Of a stretch of DNA of 64,000 nucleotides, positions 55,864 to 64,000 are shown in pieces. A program made the position numbers and the translations under genes. Position 1 is the first letter of the stretch. Each line of letters starts with the position of its first letter. The stretch is from contig NC_053142.1 of NCBI RefSeq assembly GCF_016808335.1, positions 43,319,674 through 43,383,673 on the forward strand, in the 5' to 3' direction. The notes beneath the pieces are model-generated. The model had not been told where the DNA came from. It ran no database searches and saw only the letters and a list, made by a program, of their open reading frames with translations. The stretch comes from Panicum virgatum. Taxonomy: Eukaryota > Streptophyta > Magnoliopsida > Poales > Poaceae.

Positions 55864-58825
55864 ATGGCGAAGCTGTACGTGCAGGCGGTGCCACCCCCGG
55901 ATCTGAACAGGAACACGGAGTGGTTCATGTACCCCGGGGTCTGGACCACCTACATCCTCATCCTCTTCTTCTCCTGGATCCTCGTCCTCTCCGTCTTCGG
56001 GTGCGCCCCCGGCACGGCGTGGACGCTCGTCAACCTCGGCCACTTCGCGGTACGTGCCGGCACCCGTCTGTTGCCGCCCTTGTTAGTATCCTGCTTCTGG
56101 CTGCAATTAGGATAGGGGGTTGCTTTGGATTGGGCGCACCCGTGGATCTTAGGCCCGGCGGCCGTTCTAGTTGCTAGGTTACTTCGATTGTTCTGCTCGG
56201 GAGGTTGGAATGGACGCTGCCCTGTGCCGGCTATGAAATGGTACCACGCTTGGTCCTATGCGTCCTGAGTTCAAACTGGTGCTATCTAAAGCTTGGTTGG
56301 ATAGGATTACAAACCTTTTATGCTTACCTTCATTTCGTCCCCTTTGCCATGTTAGCTTCAGATTCCTAAATTGCTAAATACTGGCCCAGGTTTCTGCGTC
56401 ACTGAAGGTAATTGAGGCTGAGGTTTGCTCCCTCCAGGTCAATCGCATGCAAATAGGACTAGGATGCATAGCAGTTATGTGGGTCAGTAGACAGGGTTTC
56501 TTCTCGTCCTAGTGCTAGTCTAGAGCTCCATAGAGGTAGTGGCTGGAACAGGATTGTGTGTTGTAAAGTTTCAGCTCTTGATCTATTTAGCCACATGTCC
56601 TAGATGCTTTGGTTGAGAGCTCAAGGTTCATACAGCTGTCCATTGTTCCTTTCATTATGTTCTGTGGGAGTGAGTTTTTATGAGTTATATGGATATACAG
56701 TGCTCATGTTTGTCAGGGTAGTAGAACGGCAATGTCTTGTTTCCAAGCTTAATGAGTTGCCTTCTGCACGCATAAAGTGACAGTGCGCGCAACATATTTC
56801 TTATTACTATTGAGCTGCAAGTCAGAAGGTGATATTAGGGTATAATTTGGACTTGGGATATGCAATGGTGCTGAAACTAACCTTGCCCTGAAGGTCTGAA
56901 GCATGCTTAGTTTTGATAGTTTTTCGTAACAACAGACATAAATAGCTTACATTATTGATTAGTGTTTTATGAGTCCAAATAAGGAAATAGTTGTGTTTAA
57001 GGCCACAGAATACTCTTATATTCTGTAAAAGCGGCTCATATTGTTATTGGCTTTGCTATGAAGACAGAAGTACATTTCAATTTTCTTAGCAGTGTGAGAT
57101 CACAACATTTTGATTTTCTTAGCAGTGTAAGATTACAGTAGAATACATTTCTTTTTTTTTTCCCTTAAAGCAGTGTAGATGTATTTTTCTTGATCCATAC
57201 TTCAGCCATAATCTTTTCCATTTCTGTTGCTTGCCTCATTGAATATTTGTTCCAGATCACATACCACTTTTTCCACTGGAAGAAGGGGACACCGTTTGCT
57301 GACGATCAAGGGATGTATAACACATTGACATGGTGGGAACAAATGGACAATGGCAAACAGCTTACTCGCAACAGAAAGTTTTTGACTGCTGTCCCTGTTG
57401 TTCTGTAAGTGTTTATCTCTTGCTAATGTATTTCTGTTTATACATGAAAACTCTATAATGCCGTTATTGCATGGAATTATAGCATGGATAGATATATGCG
57501 TGAAACATATTCTTTGTAGCCAATAAATAGTATTTTTAAAAAATTATAGGTCAGCGCTTCACAATTGTCACTTGTGTTGATGTTTTTTTTAATGACAGTG
57601 TTGCGTTATACGTTCGTATGGATGGATCATACACTTTTAAGTTGATTGTGCTATGCAAGTGCATTTTCTTCAAATCTTGATTTCCACTTTCCAGTCTTCA
57701 GGGCATAATTTTCCCTAAAGGGGTGCCATTCTCATTAGATAATTGGTTTCAAACTTCGACACATGGATATCAGAAAAGGTCGCTTTCTGAAGAACATATC
57801 TTTTGGGGCAAAATCTATTTATGTTTGACCTGGGAGAGTAACTTGCTTAAAAATAGGGTGCCACAAACTGGTTGTGCCATCTACCTGAATCTTGGACAAA
57901 ATCAATGAACGTGTGCTGTCTGCCGTGTTGTTAGTGTAGTTCAGCAGTTCAGCTACCAACCCCTAATGCACGTCTGTTATTAGTGTAGATATGCCTTGTT
58001 TCTCTTCACTTTCTACTAAACAACAGGCCTTGCAGTAATTTGTTCATTAAAAGAGGTTTAGCTCCTTAGCTTCAATTCAACAATGGGTTTTGGGATGGCC
58101 AAAGTGTATTGTATCCGCCATATGGAAGACCGTTAAGGCTCATGATTCTCTGCTAGAAGACAAATATCGGCTTCCTGTCAACTCTAGCCTGTTTTGAAAA
58201 ATGTGATAGCATGCATTTCATTTCAATCGCATAAATGCCTTCGCCACTGCAGTGATATACTGTTTCTTTTATGTCCGATTGTGATGTGTGTTGCACTCAA
58301 ATATTGTGTAGAGATAAGATCCGCATGTGTTCCCTTAAGTTAGGAGATTTGAGGAGCTTAGGACACTAACTAGAGTGGCAATTCGGAATTTGACATTGTC
58401 TCTGTTATTGGAGACATAAGAGTGTCAAGTTCAACATAGTGCAGAATTTTTCTGAAGAAATTCCCTTGCTCGAGTGATTCAACCTGCTTGTGAAAGTTAT
58501 TAACTATAAAAGAATGTTAATTAACTTTAAATAATACATGAACCAGCAGTTTCCCACTTTCCATCATGTTCCAGTCATTTGATTGGCTGGCCAACCCTTT
58601 AATTTCCCCCCTACCTATTGCCTAATTTCATATGTCATTGTGGACTGCAGCACTAATATAGGGATAATTGCTCTGTTCTTTGGCAGGTACTTGATAGCTT
58701 CCCATACCACGGACTATCAACATTCTATGCTCTTCCTCAACACCCTAGCAGTCACTGTGCTGTTTGTTGCCAAGCTACCAAACATGCACAAGGTTCGGAT
58801 TTTTGGGATCAATGCCGGCAGCTAA
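55864..58825 (+). CDS. ORM1-like: ORM/ORMDL family protein, sphingolipid synthesis regulator
   Basis: Three exons (55864-56049, 57256-57404, 58687-58825) give 157 residues, the usual family length. The start is [20 protein letters not shown]. Conserved segments include [77 protein letters not shown] and [14 protein letters not shown]. Hydrophobic stretches at about 25-48, 95-115 and 117-138 fit an ER membrane protein. ORM proteins bind serine palmitoyltransferase and hold back its activity in response to ceramide. The large first and second introns contain no further gene. The first exon is GC-rich and the later ones are not, a common grass gradient. Confidence 0.95.
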
Positions 58826-59323
58826 GGAGCAGCGTCCCATGGTAGACACCTATACATGTCATGTTTGATTTGGATTACGGGATGTTTTGAGCCTAGCTCT
58901 GAATTGAATCGCGGGAGTACCAGTGAGTAGTGCTCGAGAGCTGTTCGTAGATGACGTGTAATCATTGTACAGAGAAATGCTAAGGCTGGAACGATTATGC
59001 TTTCTGCAACTAGTGAACAAAGGTTCTGTAGACTCGTAATCTTGCTATATACGTTCTCTAGCAAGAATTTGGCAATTGATACATGTACAGCTTTGCTCTT
59101 TTGTCAAGAGGCAATAATCATTCGTTATATGACAAGATAATGAAGTGCTAGATTTGTTTCTTCCAGTCAAATTTCATAAATATCGACCACCAGTTAGTTA
59201 ATCATTGGATGCTTACTATATAAAAGTTAAATACATAAATCTGTATAAGAGAAATTAATGGTCAAAGTATACATGTAAAGCAGATTCTAGTACGTCTTTG
59301 TAAAAAAATTAGTGAGCAAAGTA
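58826..59323 (+). other. 3' UTR and flank of the ORM gene
   Basis: No gene is seen. The sequence turns AT-rich after about 59100. Confidence 0.45.
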
Positions 59324-59442
59324 CTCCCTCCGTTTCAAATTATAATTTGTTTAATTTTTTAATACTAAGTTTGATTACTTATTTTATTCAAACGGATTGA
59401 GGTTAAAAAAGTTAAATGAATTATAATTTGGAATGGAAGGAG
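59324..59442. mobile_element. Stowaway (Tc1/mariner) MITE, 119 bp
   Basis: The ends are ctccctccgtttcaaattat and ...gaatggaaggag, inverted copies. TA duplications flank both sides (59322-59323 and 59443-59444). Confidence 0.85.
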
Positions 59443-61211
59443 TACATGGCAGATCGCCAATTCAGAGCAGCCTCCTGGTCAAAAAGGGAAAAAAAATCAG
59501 AGTAGCCTTAGCCATGTCTTTGCAGGTACAATCATCATTGAACACGAATCCCTGCTCCATGCATCCATGGCCATCTATCTGCCTGCCAGACACGTCGTGG
59601 ACGCGAATGCTTCCTGTACCAAATGCAACACATCCTTTTCCCAACCTTGTCTTCCACACGAAGAAAAGTGGCGACGCCTGCCGGGCTCGACGACGGTGAC
59701 GATGACACCCGATATCACCAGGACAGGAGGAAAGCCAGAGAGGCCCACAGGTGTGGAGACTAGTCCCTGTTCCCCGTCTGGATTTGGAGAGCCCGGGCTA
59801 CTGTTCCAGCGTGTGGCCGGCTTCAGCTTCGTTCCCATTCCTGCTGTTTCGTCGTCGTCGTCGTCTGCTGAAGCTGAACCGTCCGCGAAGCAAACTCGAA
59901 CAGTTGCTGTGTGCTCGCCAGGAGAAGGCCCCCCGTCGACCTTTTAATGGACAGACAGCTTTAGTGGACTGGTCACGTTGGGTGATGATCCGCGCGTGGA
60001 TGGTGAAAAAGGCAGGCACTGCAGCTCAACACGTACCAGATGGAGAGACTAGGCTAGAGCAGCTCTCTGGTCACCGGGTACTCTATCTCCGGCCAGATCG
60101 TCCTTCACTCCAGCGAAAGCGTGTCCGACGGAATTTAAACTCAGACTGCTTATTACTTCAAAACTGTTGCATCTAGCCACCCAGATCTCCTCTTGTTCCC
60201 CAACAGGTACAAGATCACCAACAACAAGTCTGATGACGAAACAAGTTGATGATGGAGTCAGTCGCGACGAGTCCACGATCGTGGCTGTAGCTTTTCGGCG
60301 TTGGGGTGGGTCCTCGCGCAGATTGGTGTGACATGAGCATGGTGCGCGCATAGATACGCAGGTTGAAAACGCTGCCCCAGCCTCCCAGGTGCCCAGCTGC
60401 TTTTCTCACCACGACGAGAGCACATCGTGGCTCCCCTGCTGGTTTCTGCGGGCGAGTCCATGCCTGTCGTAAGCGTGGGATTGCGTAAACAGGTGATGCG
60501 AGCGCGGCGAGATAGGGATCGAAACCCGCCGATCCAATCTTTAAAAAAAAAAACCCCGCCGATCCGGCATGCGGCGAAAGTCCACATCGATCAGATCCAT
60601 CATCTACTCTGATCTCGTGATCGACGTGTGCTAGTGAAACACGGTGGAGCTGAATTGGTTGGTCGTGTACGTCGCAATGCAAGCTAGACAGATCGGAGCA
60701 GGACGACGTCGCCGGAGTCAGTTAAGGCGCCTCTGCTCCGTCCGAGCCGCAGCCGCGAGCGTACTTTCGCCCCGCCAGTTCGTTATGGCTGCTCGCCGGC
60801 GGGCATTGATGGCGAGCGGAGGCCGCGACCATGCGCCGCCGTACCGAATCGTAACCATCGGCTGCCCGCATTGAATTCGGCCGACATGCCGGAATGGAGC
60901 TCGGAACATTCCTGCCCCTCTCCCCGTCCGTCTCCCTCCCACGACGGGGAATGGAATTGAATGGCCATAGACCTACGCCGCACCCGCGGCTGGGTGAGAA
61001 ATCTTGGGCCATGACGGGGGGCCGATGCCGAACACTGCTGCACATGATGACATGACTGGCCGCGCGCAGCCGGCTCGTGTGACGCTGCCACGGTAGAGAC
61101 ACGCACGACTGCCGGCCGGCGCCGCTGCCCTCTCGCGTTCGCTCGGAGCCCAAGAAGATCAGACAGGTGAGCTCGGCCGTCTGCATCTCGTCCCGTCCTG
61201 CCAGCGAATCA
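59443..61211. other. Intergenic stretch, no gene supported
   Basis: Several overlapping frames exist (59567-60176 plus, 60049-60682 minus, 60718-61252 minus). They have mixed composition and no family motif. gccgatcc words flank an A run at 60530-60560. Confidence 0.4.
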
Positions 61212-61481
61212 GGGCTGTGTTTAGTTTCAAAATTTCTGTCTCCAAAATTCACTATTTATTTATCACATCAAATCTCTTGTCTTATACATAGAGCATTAAA
61301 TGTAGGCAAATAAAAAATCTAATTATATAGTTTTGATGTACACGACGAGACGAATCTTTTGAGCCTAGTTAGGTCATGATAGTAGGACAACAATAACCAC
61401 AAACAAGCGAAAAGTGCTACAGTGTGCTACAGTATCCGATGTGATCTTTTTACCACCATTTTACAGATATAAACATAGCCC
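61212..61481. mobile_element. MITE with gggctgtgtttag / ataaacatagccc ends
   Basis: Terminal inverted repeats begin GGGCT(G/A)TGTTTA. The interior has gagacgaatcttttgagcct, typical of an abundant grass MITE family. No clear target duplication was resolved. Confidence 0.6.
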
Positions 61482-62376
61482 AGATGTGTAGTACTAGATC
61501 CTGACCCAGCTGCCACACCCCCGGCAGGCCGGCATCCCTCCGCCTCCTACCGTGTGTTTGGTTGGGAGAAGGAGAGCAACCCGGATGGGTCGGACCTTTT
61601 TTGGAGTGTTTGGATGGAGGCATTAGGGGACGGAGCGGACATAGAGAGGTATATTCGGTGGAGATGCGGGTTGGCTCTACCCCACGAAATTTGACGGACG
61701 AGTTGGCTCCGCTCCGCTCTGACGCGGCGTCTCTCTCCCGTCACTGCCCCATCTCTCTCCCGTCTCTCCTCTGCTGCCCCATGCCCCCACTCTCTCCCGT
61801 CTCTCCCGCGGCTCGCTCGCCCAGCGCCGCCCCCAGTCCGCCGTGGCACGCGCGCCCGCCGTGGCCGCCGTGCACGGGCCCCGCCACGCCGTGCCGCGCT
61901 CGCCGGCAGTGGATTGGGCCCGCCACGCCGCGCTCGCGCCTGCGGGCGAGGCCGAGCCTCTGCGCCGCCGGGGGAGGAGGGCGCCGCTGCCGGGGAGGGC
62001 CGAGGCCGCGCCCCCTCCACGACGAGGGCCAAGGCCGGCAGCGGCGGATCCGGACCCGCCCCGCCGTGCTCCCTCCACGCCAAGGCTCGGGGCAACGCCG
62101 AGAAGGCCGCCAGCGGCGGATTCGGCCCCGCCCCGGCGCCCCTCCTCCACGCCGAGGCCCGCGGCCGCGCCGGAGGAGGCCGCCGGCGGCACCAGGCCAT
62201 GCCGCGGTTGGGGCCGGCGGGCCGAGCTCGCGGCGGCCGGCGGCAGCTCGGCCCCGTGGCGGCGAGCTTCGCGGAGGGGCCTGCACACGGCCGGCGGCAG
62301 CTCGGCCCCGTGGCTCGCGCCTTCCTGGAGGAAGAAGAAAGGAGGAAACGGAGAGAGAGAGGAGAATGACACGTGG
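61482..62376. other. GC-rich stretch beside the LTR element
   Basis: 61740-62340 is extremely GC-rich, with frames open on both strands in several phases. cggccggcggcagctcgg occurs twice (about 62236 and 62290). I see no protein family. It resembles the GC tract at 35020-35330. Confidence 0.4.
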
Positions 62377-63483
62377 TGTCGTGGGATTTCTAGGGTACCC
62401 ACAGCCGGGTGGCGGAACGCACCCGCCTATTCCCAGTGAGGGAGAACTCGGGGAAGTACTAGGCAGTAAGGCTAATCTAACACTGAAGCAGGCACGCAAG
62501 AACACACGATCTAGAGTGGTTCGGGCCGCCGGAGCGTAATACCCTACATCCACTAGGTGTAGTATTGTTCTTGGTTGGAGATGAACCTATCCTCTGCCGG
62601 GTCTTAGCCTTCACCCAGCCTGGCTTTCTTCTAGCGGACGCCCCCCTTTTATAGACCAAGGGGGTGCGGATACATAGGGTGTTGATGCCCCGACAAGTGG
62701 GCCCAACGCGACTCTGTGCAGCGCACTGCGCAGAGTAATTAAACAGCTACAGTGGTTGCGAATCTTTCCTCCGATATGCTTCCATGCCCTGCACACCCTC
62801 TGACGAAGGGAGGTCTTCTCTTGTCGTGTCAGCAAGGTGCCCGTTGGGGGAACGTAACTTGCGGCGTGACCTGTGGAGGCAATTATGTAGGCGTCATAAT
62901 GGGTGAAGCCGAGCCGTCGTATCCATCTGTTATGGCAGACTGGCAGGCGCGGCGTGGGCGGCGCCAGCAGCCCCACTACCTTGGTAATACGCGATCAATA
63001 GTGCCCCCTGGTCAAAGAATCGCCTCGGCTTCTGCTACATCAATGCGGACGTCTTCCTGTCGCAATGAATGCAGTGGTAGGTGAGCCTTAATATGGAGAC
63101 CAAGCGGCCTTATTTACGTGTCTGGGCCTGCTGACACGTGGCGGCCCCGGACCACCCCGAGGCGGGGTGTCGAGTCCTTCCCTTGGAGAGGGGTCCGGTC
63201 ACTATACAGGGGTCCCGGCCCCATGGGGGGCCCGGGATTCCCTGGGGGTCCGGACCCCTTCGGGAGGTCCGGAGCTTCCGGCCGTTCGGGTTGAGCGCCA
63301 GCTTTTCCCGGAACACGTGGCGCTCCCGGACCTTTCCCAACCAGGGGACGGGTCCGGGACCGCTGTCTGGTGAGCAGGGCTCCGAACCGCAGGGGTCCGG
63401 CTGCTGGATTGTAGTTAAGGATAACTACAAGACTCTTGCCTAGACACAGCAAGAGGGGGTACCCCATTCCTGGGGTACCGACA
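62377..63483 (-). repeat. LTR of the second element (1107 bp)
   Basis: It begins tgtcgtgggattt and ends ggtaccgaca. A minus-strand TATA box lies at 62646-62654 and G-rich ggggtccgg words at 63185-63290. gtggttcgggccgccggagc at 62516 is shared with the LTRs at 5322 and 9231. Confidence 0.8.
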
Positions 63484-63769
63484 GTGGCCCCCGGGCCCAC
63501 CTCGGGAGAGGCACGAACCCGCGGGTGGGGCCACTAACGAGATGTGTTTCCACGCAGACTTGATTGCGTCGGTGTGCTCATGCAAAGAGCGGGTGCTCCG
63601 GACCCCTGAGGCCGGTACACCGGTTGCCAGGTTCAGGCTCTAGAGCGCTCTCCACAGGGCGACGAAGGTGTAGGCTTAGGGTGCGGAACCAAGCTAAGCG
63701 GCTACACAGACCTCGGACCGCTCAGGGAGCAAACACCACTTCCTGGACCTGGCTCTTGTCGACCGTGGC

Positions 63770-64000
63770 GAGCGGTCTCCGCCGGAGTGGGCCACCAGAG
63801 TGGACTTGAGGCGACCGTGGCGAGCGGTCTCCGCCGGAGCGGGCCACCGGAGTGGACTTGAGCCGACCGTGGCGAGCGGTCTCCGCTGGAGCGGGCCACC
63901 GGAGTGGACTTGAGTCGACCGTGGCGAGCGGTCTCCGCCGGAGCGGGCCACCGGAGTGGACTTGAGTCGACCGTGGCGAGCGGTCTCCGCCGGAGCGGGC
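63770..64000. repeat. 52-bp minisatellite, four units plus a partial unit
   Basis: Units begin gagcggtctccgccggag at 63770, 63822, 63874, 63926 and 63978. They match the 51-bp unit of the first element with one extra base after ttgag. Confidence 0.9.

Larger units (their letters stand above)
62377..64000 (-). mobile_element. Second non-autonomous LTR element of the minisatellite family, cut by the window edge
   Basis: One LTR (62377-63483) is followed by internal sequence homologous to 6163-6450 and then by the minisatellite. Orientation is the same as in the 5180-10231 element. Its LTR is clearly diverged from the first pair (different start after tgtcg), so it belongs to a related subfamily. 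The second LTR lies beyond the window. Confidence 0.75.

Noticed and set aside
60215..60682. 155-codon minus-strand frame
   Set aside because: It contains translated A-run sequence and shows no recognisable domain.
61562..62539. 325-codon plus-strand and 270-codon minus-strand frames
   Set aside because: They are low-complexity Pro/Arg/Ala sequence from a GC tract, and one frame runs across the LTR border.

Overview
This 64 kb window is nuclear DNA of a grass (Poaceae). I infer this from the GC-rich first exons, the intron-containing plant genes, and a typical grass transposon load: Ty3 and Ty1 LTR elements, CACTA, hAT, Helitron, RTE-type LINE, Stowaway and other MITEs. The species cannot be fixed from the sequence alone.

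Two well-supported, apparently intact host genes lie in the right half. The first is a ten-exon gene for a LONESOME HIGHWAY (LHW)-type bHLH transcription factor (47686-52537, +). The second is a three-exon ORM/ORMDL gene, a regulator of sphingolipid synthesis (55864-58825, +). Smaller host-like loci lie on the left: the last two exons of an unrecognised gene (1-251, +), a two-exon gene of unknown function (784-1640, -), two tandem F-box/zinc-motif paralogues both broken by mutation (2891-3614 and 4127-4882, -), a zf-XS-like zinc-finger gene (14768-15226, +), and two related three-exon genes for small acidic proteins (11477-12310 and 15740-16368, -).

The rest is layered mobile DNA. At 5180-10231 a non-autonomous LTR retrotransposon with a 5-bp target duplication carries a 51-bp minisatellite instead of gag-pol. 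A relative with a 52-bp version of the same minisatellite runs off the right edge (62377-64000). Between 17.2 and 31.1 kb is a nested stack: a 3.57-kb Ty3-type solo LTR sits inside the last exon of a CACTA transposase gene, the CACTA end abuts a copia LTR fragment, and that copia element is fused to a gypsy gag-protease-LTR fragment. A short TRIM-like element follows (31253-32004), then a minus-strand Helitron with both ends visible (32875-33672).

An apparently intact hAT element occupies 35331-38848; its transposase gene has two introns in the coding region and no lesions that I can see. Two further Helitron 3' ends lie at 40672 and 41304. A CACTA-type MITE (43062-43543), a decayed RTE LINE (43779-46937) and several MITEs fill the remaining spaces. 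No rRNA gene, convincing tRNA gene, CRISPR array or organellar segment was seen.
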